Positions 22,551 to 32,522 of a stretch of DNA of 64,000 nucleotides are shown piece by piece. The notes beneath the pieces were generated by a model. That model made no database searches. It was not told the DNA's origin and worked only from the letters and a program-made list of their open reading frames with translations. Both the position numbers and the translations under genes were made by a program. The stretch covers positions 62,001 through 126,000 of the forward strand of contig NW_027192198.1 of assembly GCF_041956535.1 (NCBI RefSeq), read 5' to 3'. This DNA comes from Calcarisporiella thermophila CBS 279.70 (taxonomy: Eukaryota > Calcarisporiellomycota). Position 1 is the first letter of the stretch, and each line of letters opens with the position of its first letter.

Positions 22551-23840
22551 ATGTCAAACAGAGATTATTCGGCGATTATCCAGGAAGACGAGGATTTATC
22601 TAAAGTATGGCTTCATCTTCGTTTCCTTGGCATTTTTTTTTTCTTCTGGTCGTGTTATTGATGCCATTCCTACGTTATATAACATAGCCTATTCAGCCTG
22701 ATACTACAGGCAATGAACTGGAATTTCAAGGTTCTACCTATTTGTATGGAATCTAATGGCCAGCTTTGATTAACATTGTAAAATATTTCAGATTTCTCTG
22801 GACATTCCACGACTGGAATCCAGGGCGGTAGAATAACCCCCAATCGCACTGCTCCCTCTGCGCCTGGTATGTTGAATGGGGTAGATGTGAACCTATTCCC
22901 GATATTTATGCGCTATTGTATTGTTTTAGCCCCTGGTTTTTCAGATCCTGGCTTCTTTGATCCCCATCGCCAAATTCAACAAGAGAATAGGAACCATGGC
23001 TTTTGGACTATTGAGTACTATTCAAAGTATTTTGATATTGACACTGTGCAGGTAGGATATAATGTTTACTGGTGGTCGTATTATCTGATGCTTTATGCGC
23101 CAATTTGAAGGTCATTGAGCGCTGCTTAAAAAGCTTATACCCCCGCGACAATTTTCTCGAGGTCATTAACAATAACCCCGACTTATATGGTAAGGCACAC
23201 TTTCTTCCGGATGTGTGCATCAGAAAGATCCGATGCTGAAGCCCTTTATTTTCCTTTACACCTCAGGTCCTTTCTGGATTCCGACCACGGTCATCTTCTC
23301 ACTTTTTGTCACCTCCTCCATCGCCGGCTCCATTGCTGCTTATCTAGCAGACACGAGCAGCCAATACAATTATGATTTCAGTATGCTTTCATTTGCTCTT
23401 ATCGCCGTCTATGTCTATTCCTTTGCAATCCCGCTCTGCGTTTGGGGTATGACTAAATACTATGGATGCCAGCCAAGCCTGCTGGAAATGATTTGTTTGT
23501 ATGGTTACGGGATGACGGTATGGATCCCTGTGTCTGCTTTGTGTGTGATTCCGGTGGAAATCTTGCGGTGGACGCTGACGGCAGTAGCATTTGGAACCTC
23601 CGGTTTGTATTACCATTTCAAGCGCTTCTCACCCGCTCTCTTTAACTCTCTCTCTGTAATATAGCCACCTTTCTTGTTCGCAACATGTATCCTGTTATCT
23701 CGCGAACCGATGCCAAAACCTCTCGCATTATTCTTATTCTGATGCTTGCTGCACATGGCGCTTTCGCTCTTTTGTTAAAATTCGAGTTCTTTAGCTATTC
23801 AATTAAGGCACCGGAGAAAGCTCCAGGAGCTTCAAATTAA
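22551..23840 (+). CDS. YIP1-family membrane protein, YIPF1/YIPF2-like
   Basis: Golgi or endosomal multispanning protein that interacts with Rab GTPases. Seven exons (22551-22604, 22697-22730, 22792-22866, 22945-23051, 23111-23189, 23267-23602, 23665-23840) give 286 residues. The cytosolic N-terminal half contains FWTIEYYSKYFDIDTVQV followed by ERCLKSLYPR, characteristic of the YIPF1/2 branch, and the domain entry GPFWIPTTVIFSLFVTSS. Five hydrophobic segments follow: FSLFVTSSIAGSIAAYLA, MLSFALIAVYVYSFAI, YGYGMTVWIPVSALCVIP, ILRWTLTAVAFGTSATF and IILILMLAAHGAFALLL. The exons around residues 19-55 are small but all joins stay in frame. Confidence 0.88.
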
Positions 23841-24173
23841 AGTTCCAGTTTTATATCGTACAATAGTTTTTTTATCTTCCTTTCTCTCTTTCTTTTTTTT
23901 TCCTTTTTTTTTCCTATCCTCCTTGTTTCTTTCTTGTCATAGTTTATATGAATAGAAAATAATGAATTTGCAACCAAGACTCACAACAATGACTTCGTGC
24001 TGCTCATCCGCGTGTACAATTTCCTCTACTTGGATCCATTTTCTCTCTCCGACTTAAATAATCGAAACTTCACGTAAACATAGTTTTGGTGATATCATTT
24101 TATTTTATTACTTTTCTCTTTTTTTCTCATCTCATTTGACTCATCATTTATACGTCGACAAATCAAATCAAGG
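23841..24173. other. Intergenic region
   Basis: About 330 nt of T-rich and AT-rich sequence between the YIP1-family gene and the NAP1-type gene. No motif beyond pyrimidine tracts was recognised. Confidence 0.5.
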
Positions 24174-25288
24174 ATGTGTAAGTATTCTTCATGGGTCAAC
24201 CCTATTATGGTAGATTAATCAAGACATCTGGTCTGATGCTCTCTAGTCCAACCGAAGTCTTATCCCGAGCCCCTCCAGCGACGGATCCATGCCCTTAAAT
24301 ACCTGCAACAGGAGCAGGGGGAGCTGGAATGTAAGCTCCAAGAAGAGATCGCGGCCCTGGAAAAGAAGTACCTTGAGCTCTATGCCCCCTTCTTCGACCG
24401 TCGCAAGGCCATTGTCAACGGAGAGGAGCCGAAGGAAGAGGAGGTAGAAGCCGGCGCGAAGATCGCATCTGCCGAGGAGTCGGAACACGTGGAGGGTGAA
24501 GAGAAGGAGTTTGTGAACGTGGAGGGCAATGGTGTACCTGATTTTTGGCTCACTGCCATGGCGAATCATCCACAGCTTGCAGAGCTCATCTCGGAGAAAG
24601 ATGCGGAAGCGCTGAAGCACCTAGTGGATGTGCGCCTGTCGTATCTCGACGTGCCTGGATTCAAGCTCGAGTTTGAATTCTCGGAAAATGCTTTCTTCAC
24701 CAACAAGATCCTCACCAAGACCTACTATTACCAGTCTAAGCCTGGCTACGGCGGTGACTATCTCTACGAGCGTGCCGAGGGCACCGAGATCTCCTGGAAG
24801 GAGGGGCAGGACATCACGGTCGAGAGGAAGACAAAGAAGCAGCGCCACAAGGCGACTGGCGAGATGCGCACCGTAGAACAAGTGGTTCCCGCCGAGAGCT
24901 TCTTCAACTTCTTTGCCCCCCCTATTGCCCCCAATGAAGGGGAGGAGTTGGAGGAGGAGGAGCTGGAGGAGTTGGAGGAGAGAATCGAAGCCGACTATGA
25001 AGTCGGAGAGACCTTCAAGGACAAGGTAAGTTCCCCCCGTCTCCCTCTCCTTATCTGCTTACCGGTGTTACCCCGCGTCTTCTAAGAATGAAGGGGATGG
25101 CATTCCGGGCGAACCTCACACATTCACTAATATGCTCATATTAAAACCAGATCATCCCGCATGCCATCGACTGGTACACCGGCAAAGCCCTCGAGTACGA
25201 GGATTTTGACGGCGACTTCGAGCACGAGTTCATCGACGACGAGGACGACGACGAGGACGACGAGGAGCAGGACGAGGATGACGTATGA
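24174..25288 (+). CDS. NAP1: Nucleosome assembly protein, Nap1 family
   Basis: Histone H2A-H2B chaperone shuttling between cytosol and nucleus. I infer three coding exons: a four-base first coding exon (24174-24177, ATG plus T, followed by a perfect GTAAGT donor), 24247-25025 and 25151-25288, giving 306 residues. The family core is clear: RRIHALKYLQQEQGELE (long dimerisation helix), KKYLELYAPFFDRRKAIVNG, the domain segment KLEFEFSENAFFTNKILTKT, KEGQDITVERKTKKQRHKAT and SFFNFFAPP. The tail is acidic (Asp/Glu-rich after DWYTGKALEYEDFDGDFEHE). Compared with yeast Nap1 (417 residues) the N-terminal extension is missing, which fits the short first exon. The micro-exon is an inference from splice consensus and frame. 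Confidence 0.88.
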
Positions 25289-25680
25289 GGGGGAGAGATC
25301 CGGCCATAAAAGCCGCGCTTTCTTATTTTCTGCGCTCCCCTCTTCCACACCCCCTAATTGCATTGAGCTTTATAATATGTTTGTGCATTTCGTGTCTGTT
25401 CCTCCCTGTCATTGCTCTATAGAAATACCAAAACACAGAAATCCTCGAGGGCTTTTGTCTCGACCCTCTCGGGCTCAAACCCTGCGGACAAAGATAGATT
25501 CCTATCCATTTCAAACTCAGCTTGACCAAACATCACAACAAAAAAATTTTCTTCGCGTGCAGAGTGCAGCTTATAGAACCCCCAGCAAACATTCGGGCTT
25601 TTGTTCTTCTTTCTTCGCTGGCTCTGCTCTTGTTGCTCTTTGGTTGTATTGTTTTTCATTTCTCTTGTTAAGCAAAAAGC
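25289..25680. promoter_or_regulatory. Beta-tubulin upstream region
   Basis: About 390 nt between NAP1 and TUB2. The half nearest the tubulin ATG is pyrimidine-rich (CT tracts around 25590-25670). No other gene is supported. Confidence 0.5.
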
Positions 25681-27364
25681 ATGCGGGAAATCATCCATGT
25701 CCAAACCGGTAATCCTCATCATCAGTCCATCTCGCCTTCTCTTGTCAACCCCCACCCCCTCTCCCCTCCCCTCCCCTCTCCTTCCCATGATGGACGCGTT
25801 TTGGAATTGGCCTAATACCCATTCTCTTCCCTTGTAGGCCAATGCGGTAACCAAGTAGGGCAGAAATTCTGGGAGATTATCTCTCAAGAACACAGCATCG
25901 ATTCCTCCGGTCTCTACACGGGTAATGACGATACGCAGATCCAATGTGCCAATGTGTACTACAACGAGGCGGTGGGAGGACGCTATGTCCCCCGTGCAGT
26001 CTTAGTCGATTTGGAGCCAGGTAATGGATCCCGCCCACCTGCATCTGTTTGTCTCTCTCTAATCCAGACCTTGTCATCTGAACCATTACTCCAGGCACTA
26101 TGGACTCGATCCGCGCAGGTCCCTACGGCAAGCTCTTCCGCCCCGACAACTTTGTCTTCGGCCAGTCTGGCGCAGGAAACAACTGGGCCAAGGGCTATTA
26201 CACGGAGGGCGCCGAGCTTGTGGAGAACATCCTCGACGTCCTCCGCCGCGAGGCTGAGCACACCGACTGCCTTGTCGGCTTCCAGGTCTGCCATTCCCTC
26301 GGAGGTGGCACCGGCTCCGGCCTGGGCTCTCTCCTGCTCTCGAAGATCCGGGAAGAGTATCCCGACCGGATGCTGTGCACCTTCTCGGTCGTGCCCTCGC
26401 CCAAGGTCTCCGACACCGTGGTGGAGCCCTACAACGCCACCCTCTCGGTGCACCAGCTCGTGGAGAACTGCGACGCCACCTTCTGTATCGATAACGAGGC
26501 CCTCTACGACATCTGCCACCGCACGCTGAAGCTGCAGAACCCGTCCTACGAGGACCTGAACAAGCTGGTCACCTCCGTCATGAGCGGCATCTCCACCTCG
26601 CTCCGCTTCCCCGGCCAGCTGAACGCTGACCTGCGCAAGCTGTGCGTGAACATGGTCCCCTTCCCTCGCCTGCACTTCTTCATGGTTGGCCACGCCCCGC
26701 TCACCGCCGCCGCCAACAGCGCCTACACCAACCTCAGCGTCCCCGAGCTGACCGCCCAGATGTTCGACAGCCGCAACATGATGGCCGCCTCCGACCCGCG
26801 CCACGGTCGCTACCTCACCGTCGCCACCGTTTTCCGAGGCAAGGTCTCGACCAAGGAGATCGAGGAGCAGATGCTCAATGTGCAGAATAAGAACTCGGCC
26901 TACTTCGTGGAGTGGATCCCGAACAGCGTCACCACCGTGCACTGCAACATTCCTCCGGTGGGCACACCCGTCAGCGGCACGTTCATTGGAAACTCCACCG
27001 CCATCCAGGACCTCTTCAAGCGCATCCATGATCAGGTAGAGTGCTTTTTTTTTTTGATTCTTTCCCCTCTTTGCGGGACTCGAGTTGATTCGGACCAGTT
27101 GGGATTTTGTGATCGCTCTACCGATAACTAACCGCCGTGCCTTTTCTTTTTCTCCCCTAGTTCACGGCCATGTTCCGCCGCAAGGCTTTCTTGCACTGGT
27201 ACACGGGCGAGGGCATGGACGAGCTGGAGTTCAGCGAGGCAGAGTCCAACATGAACGATCTTGTGTCGGAGTACCAGCAGTACCAGGAGGCCACCGCGGA
27301 CGAGGAGTATGAGGAGTATGAGGAGGAGGTGGCGCATGAGCACGGCGAAGAGCACGAGATCTAG
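25681..27364 (+). CDS. TUB2: Beta-tubulin with alanine at position 198
   Basis: Microtubule subunit. Four exons (25681-25708, 25838-26020, 26095-27035, 27161-27364) give 451 residues with no indel against standard numbering up to residue 210. The autoregulatory MREI start is present, as are the GTP-binding GGGTGSG loop (141-147) and the Glu/Tyr-rich C-terminal tail ([20 protein letters not shown]). Benzimidazole-site residues read Phe167, Ala198 (codon 26475-26477) and Phe200; fungi sensitive to these drugs have Glu198. Exon 3 is very GC-rich at third positions, unlike its neighbours, as expected for a highly expressed gene. The N-terminal region ([16 protein letters not shown]) is more divergent than usual. 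Confidence 0.98.
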
Positions 27365-27776
27365 ACATATTCACATAATGAAAATTTCAACATGTTTCTC
27401 AAATCGTTTCTATTTCGTTTGTTTTTTTTTATTTTTACTACTACTACTACTACTCCGGATTAAAAAAAGGATCCATTCTTATCACCTGAGAGCCCCCAAG
27501 GCGCAAATATATCTCTTGCAAAATACACACGCATCTCTCATCAGCCGCCTGCTCGGCCTGCCTTTCCCTTTTTCCGGTTTGAAAGAGGAACGAGCGTGTG
27601 ACCGGATAAAATATACCCATTCAACGGGTCTTGATTGAGGGTGACCCGAAGGGCAAACTTTCTCCTATTTCCAGCATAAGCCATTTTCAGGCCATCGCAC
27701 CACCTAATTTAACTTGGAAGTTTATCTCGCATCATTTTTTACTCTAAGGTCTAGTTTTCCTTATTCGTGCGCCAGT
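27365..27776. other. Intergenic region with an ACT triplet repeat
   Basis: About 410 nt between TUB2 and the methyltransferase gene. It contains a short (ACT) repeat near 27437-27454. Nothing else is recognised. Confidence 0.5.
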
Positions 27777-28868
27777 ATGCGGAAGGCCTTGGCCCTGGCC
27801 CGCCGTTCCCCCACTTTTTTTCGCACAGGCCGGCCTTGTCTCTATTTAAACCACGGCAACCGCCCATCCTCTCGCTCGAATTCCCAGCAGTTATTCTCAA
27901 CCTCCATACCCTTCCTCAAGCAACGCATCATGTTCCGCAACCCCCACAAGCTACTGCTTCCCCTGACCCCAGACACTCCCCCCGATGACACCCACCTGGC
28001 GAACTATGTCTACGCCCACTCCTCCCCGCCCCCCCATCCCGCGCTGGACCGCTTGCGAGCCGAGACGATCGAAAAGTCGGGAGCGGCCGAGATGCAGGTT
28101 TCTCCGCTGCAGGGCGCCACGCTCTACCACTTCGCCCGCATCAAGGGAGCGAAGCGTATCCTCGAGATCGGGGGCTTCACGGGCTACTCGGGAATATGCC
28201 TTGCCCTCAGCGGTGCTCATGTGATCAGTCTCGAACTGGAGCCCCGATACATCGAAGTGGCGAAACGATATGCGAAGGAGTGTGGCGTGGAGGAGCGGCT
28301 GGACATCATTCAGGGCGATGCCAAGGAATCGTGAGTGCACCTCTGCTCTGTCGTATTGGAGGATTCGCTGACTTTGCTATTTCTCCTCTTGCTGCAGGTT
28401 GCAGAAGCTGTCCCCCGAAAATCCCTTCGATCTCATATTCATTGGTAGGCCATCGTAAAGCCCCTTCTTCGCCCCATTGTGCTGCTCCCCCTAACTCTGA
28501 TCTCTGTTGTAGACGCGGACAAAGGCAGCTACATCGATTACTACGACACCATCCTCGAAAAAGGGCTCCTCGCCCCCGATGGGGTCATTCTCGTGGATAA
28601 CGGTAAGTGGCCTCTTGCTGCTCCCGCTCGGACCACCCCCCATCTCACCCTTTGCACGGTCCCATTGATAGTCCTCTTCTTCGGCTACGTCTTCAATGAT
28701 CTCTCCCAGTACCAGTCCCTTCCCAAGTCCCGCTGCAACACGGCCGAGCATCTGAAGAAATTCAACGCACATGTGCAGGCCGATCCCCGCGTTGAGAAGC
28801 TGGTGTTGCCATGGTTCGACGGATTGACCGTCATTCAGCACAAGCTCTCCGGTGCCCACAAAAAATAA
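27777..28868 (+). CDS. Class I O-methyltransferase (CCoAOMT/COMT-like), possible mitochondrial presequence
   Basis: SAM- and metal-dependent O-methyltransferase of family 3. Four exons (27777-28330, 28398-28444, 28513-28602, 28672-28868) give 295 residues. The SAM motif is RILEIGGFTGYSGICLALS; HVISLELEP places the acidic residue that binds ribose. The metal site is DADKGSYIDYYD, then the LLAPDGVILVDN strand. Family members usually have about 220-245 residues. The extra 50-60 residues at the N-terminus (MRKALALARRSPTFFR...QQLFSTSIP) are basic and Ser-rich without acids, so mitochondrial import is plausible. A second ATG (MFRNPHKLL, residue 52) would make a cytosolic form. The substrate cannot be told from sequence. 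Confidence 0.9.
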
Positions 28869-29053
28869 GGAGTCCTTGCTTTATTTTCATTCTGTATATC
28901 CACTTGGGCTAACAATAAAGAAGATGCCAAAATAATATGGATGGTTTTGGTTAATCAAGGGATGAGGGGGAGGGGGTTGGGAGCACAATCTGCTTTGAAA
29001 AGCAGTCCGCTCCGAGAAGCTCGGGGATGAACGTTCTCCCTTGGGAGCAAAAG

Positions 29054-30319
29054 CTAATCTAGCTTCTTCAGCCACTCGGCCACCCGTTTCCCAAGCACGT
29101 CCGCGTGCCGGAAAGTGAAGGCATGGGGTATGTTGTCGGGGCAGAGATGCACCATGCCCCCGCTCGCCAGCAGCTCGAGCATCCGGTGGTGGTGCGCCTC
29201 GGGGGCCCAGGAGTCGACCGACGAGTAGTAGAAGATCAACTTTTCGGACGACGCGCGATAGAAAATCTCGTCCAACTCCTTGATCTCGAGCATTTCTTCA
29301 AACGAGAGGGGTCAGCTACCAGTCAAAGCGCCCTCTAGCATAAACCAAATACCATTGTGAGCCATGTATAGCACATTGCGCAGCACGTGCCCGTTCAACA
29401 GCTTGTGGGCGGTGACCTCCAGCCCTGGCGAGGTTTGCCCGGTCAGGGTGCGCACAAGATGAAGAAAGACGACCGACGGCAAAAGGGCGCGCAGCAAGTC
29501 GCATCCATAGGAGAGCATCATCCTTGGGAACCTGTAGAACAAAGGCTGAAGAGCAGGTGGCCAAGCAATAAAGAAGAGAGCCGAGAATGGAAGTTTGGTT
29601 AATGAACCACATGATTAGGACTCGGAGCCCTTGGAGCCATGGTCCACACGTACCGAAAGTTTTGCTCCATTGGGGGTCTTACCAATCTCATACACGGTCG
29701 GGAAAAGCGCGATAACCTTTTGCACATATTGCTCACGCTCTCGGAGCACCTCTCCAGAAATGTAGGCGCCCACAGAATGCCCAATGAGCACAAATCGGGT
29801 GCCCTTGGGGCGGGTGGCGATGAGCTCATCGAGACATCGCACCTTGTGCTGGATCTGTTCCGCAAGAGAGTAGACTCTATCGTGGTGCGAGGGCGGATTG
29901 TGTGGGCCGGGAGAATGGCCCAAATGGGAGACTATGATTGTGGAGTGTCAGCAATGTGAGTACAGAGATGGTTTCACAAGATACTTGCCGCCGACTATCT
30001 CGACGTGACCATCAAAGGCGTCATAGAGGACATTGAAAAAGGGCTCGTAATAGTCGACCAACCCAGGATTTCCCTGAAAGTTATTACAACACCGTGTTAG
30101 TCGCTGAATTCTAGACGACCCCAATGTTTTCTCCATCCTCCCCGCCTCCTCTCAAAAATAGGACCCATTGTATATATATATATATATATATACCGGAATA
30201 AAGAGCACCACCATGTTCTTTTCCGACCCTTCTACGGCAGGCCACCAGAGGGTTTCAGTCGATTCAGGGACATTCCAAACCGCACGAAGAGGCACTTTAA
30301 AACGAAATCGATCTAGCAT
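29054..30319 (-). CDS. Lipid-droplet-associated hydrolase (LDAH-type alpha/beta hydrolase)
   Basis: Serine hydrolase of the LDAH family, whose animal members sit on lipid droplets. Five exons (30319-30194, 30073-29989, 29931-29654, 29545-29353, 29295-29054) give 307 residues. The oxyanion segment is VLFIPGNPGLVDYYEPFF. The nucleophile is Ser123 in IGHSVGAYISGE. The probable acid is Asp in YYSSVDSWAPEAHHH and the His in DNIPHAFTF, so the triad looks complete. The second intron (29932-29988) is GC-AG: only this donor (G|GCAAGT) keeps the frame and joins to VSHLGHSPG; retention would hit a stop. The first intron begins with a TA repeat (30171-30192) right at its donor. Confidence 0.92.
29932..29988 (-). 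other. GC-AG intron in the LDAH-type gene
   Basis: Donor reads G|GCAAGT, acceptor CATAG. The nearest GT donor (29984) breaks the frame, and retention meets a TGA in frame. Confidence 0.8.
30171..30192. repeat. (TA)11 microsatellite at an intron donor
   Basis: Twenty-two bases of alternating T and A, lying inside the first intron of the LDAH-type gene directly after the donor dinucleotide on the minus strand. Confidence 0.95.
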
Positions 30320-30493
30320 CTTTTCTCCCATAAATAAACTTCCCCCTTCTCAGGAGATAGCGGTGAGATTTTTGTTCGAGACTTTTTGTAGCAAGCTCTC
30401 CGCAGAGCAGTCACAGCTAAATGAGAAACGCGTTATTTTCGTGTCCATTTCTTTATTTTTATTTTCCCCTGGAGCCAGGAAGAAGCATGAACG
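30320..30493. promoter_or_regulatory. 174-nt divergent promoter, LDAH-type gene / POL31, with an MluI box
   Basis: ACGCGT is at 30428-30433, 61 nt before the DNA polymerase delta subunit ATG. The same box controls polymerase genes through MBF in yeasts. Confidence 0.55.
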
Positions 30494-32522
30494 ATGAGCT
30501 CTGCCAATAACCACTCAACGGCCATCGTGCATCGACACACCTCCTCATATAATGATCTTCCCGAATTGCGGGATACTTTTCTCATCAAAGGCCGCCATTA
30601 TGAGCAGCAGTACGCTAATTTGTACTTTGTTCGGTTGCTGCAGCTACGCAAAATCGTGCATGAGGAGGCAAAAAGGCGTTGGGGCAAGTTGAAGCTGAAA
30701 GGTGGATGAGTCTGCTCTGCGGTATAGAATGATCGGCGAGATAGCTAATGATCTGCCCTCTCTCCTCCTTCACTAATGTTGACAGGGCACTTGCGTGAAC
30801 CAAAATTCGTCGAGAAAGTCCTAGACGTTCCCCCAGGGGAACTCTGCTACATCATAGGAACCGTATACATGGATATGGAGTTCAAGCCGTGTATTCTTGA
30901 TGACATTGGGCAGGAGGTATGTTTTTGTTGGCGTTCCCATCCATTCTAGGCGAATGATAATCATAGCATTACGAATGCATGATAGTATCAACTCAATACG
31001 GTGCCGCTAAAGCCCAAATATACCAGTCCTAAAGATGAGGTGATGCTGGAAGATGAGTCTGGGCGAGTGAAACTCTTCGGCCAGAGACTGAAAAATGAAA
31101 TGCTTGTCACAGGTGATTTTCGTTCATTCATTTTGGATTCACCTTATCAAGGCATGGCAGCTGACCTAGCTTTCTCTCTTAGGAATCATCATATCGGTCC
31201 TGGGCATGGAGACGCCTGCTGGGGGATTTGAGGTGCTGGACTTTTGTGTCCCTGGGCTGGCGCCACAGATACCCTATAGTCCCATGGAGACCGGTGAATA
31301 GCTTCTCTTGTCGAGGCCACTCTAAGTGATTTTAACCGTTCCACCTTGCAATAGAAACCAAGTATGTCGCACTCGCCTCCGGGCTCAACATAGGCGATGA
31401 TGCCTCAGAAACGGTGGAGCTCTCGATGCTATTGGAGTATCTTACTGGAGAACTGGGAAGTATAGACGTAAGTTGAATCACAGCCGTGCACACTGGATCG
31501 GGCTATCGGCTCTAACCCACGGTTGATTCACCACTCCCTTAGGACCAGAAATTGAGCTCGCGGATAGTGCGTGTTGTGCTGGCTGGCAATTCCTTTGCGA
31601 AGCCGAAACAAGTAGAGGATGACAAAAAGACAGTGAGGACCGGGCCGCCGAATTATTTTGTTTTTAAATAATAATTGACTGTTTTATTTCACGGATTAGA
31701 AAAAATATGGCTACGATAGTACCACCTATGACGCCTCTCCGATCAAACACGTAGATCGGTTTCTTGCCCAGCTCACCTCATCCATAAGCGTGGACGTGAT
31801 GTCTGGCGCGCAGGATCCAGCCACTGTTCATCTACCCCAGCCTCCCTTGCATCCCTCCCTCTTTCCTAACTCATCTTGCGACTCGACCCTGAAGACCGTC
31901 ACCAATCCCTACTGGTTTGAGCTCGACGGTGCCATGTAAGCCATCGAATTGCGCGGGCTGCTCTATTCTCTGAGAAAACTGAATTTCTCTTCCCTCCACC
32001 ACTCCCTAGCTTTCTGGGCACCTCAGGGCAGCCCTTAGACGACATGGACAAGTACATGCCGGAGGATGCTGAGGACATGCGACTTCCCATCACGGAGCGG
32101 ACCCTGTTCTGGAGGCATATTGCGCCGACCTGTCCGGACACGCTATGTAAGCACCTAGCCCCAATCTCAAAAAAGGCGCCCGCCTTGCTGACCATCCCGT
32201 CTAACCTTTCTATCCTACACACCAACAGGGTGTTATCCCTTCCGAGATATGGACCCCTTCATCATGCAGCAGTGCCCCCACGTGTACTTCGTAGGGAATC
32301 AGCGCGAGTACGCGACAAGCGTCGTAGAAGGTATGCTCTAGAACTTTACTGTGTTTTTGCCACCTACGGGATGAGTAGACGGTTGTGATCTCGATTTTAG
32401 GCTCGGAGGGCCAAAGGTGTCGTGTGGTGCTTGTCCCCTCTTTTTCGGAGACCAAGACCATCGTCTTAGTGAATCTCAGCACCCTGGAATGCACCCCTCT
32501 TTCATTTCGTGTAAAACTGTGA
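30494..32522 (+). CDS. POL31: DNA polymerase delta subunit 2 (POLD2/Pol31/Cdc1)
   Basis: B-subunit of the lagging-strand replicative polymerase. It links the catalytic subunit to Pol32 and also serves polymerase zeta. Ten exons (30494-30701, 30786-30916, 30986-31112, 31183-31293, 31355-31467, 31543-31632, 31700-31935, 32010-32146, 32229-32330, 32401-32522) give 458 residues, the normal length. Diagnostic segments: FVRLLQLRKIVHEEAKRRW, CYIIGTVYMDMEFKPCIL, the OB fold with DESGRVKLFGQRL, and ALASGLNIGDDASETVELSM. The inactive phosphodiesterase domain includes VVLAGNSFAKP, LDDMDKYMPEDAEDMRLPI, HIAPTCPDTL and CPHVYFVGNQREYATSVV. Every join was checked for phase. It is the most intron-rich gene here together with FUN30. 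Confidence 0.97.

Noticed and set aside
25983-27029. 348-aa open frame antisense to beta-tubulin
   Set aside because: It mirrors the GC-rich codon bias of the tubulin exon and resembles no protein; the tubulin frame is certain.
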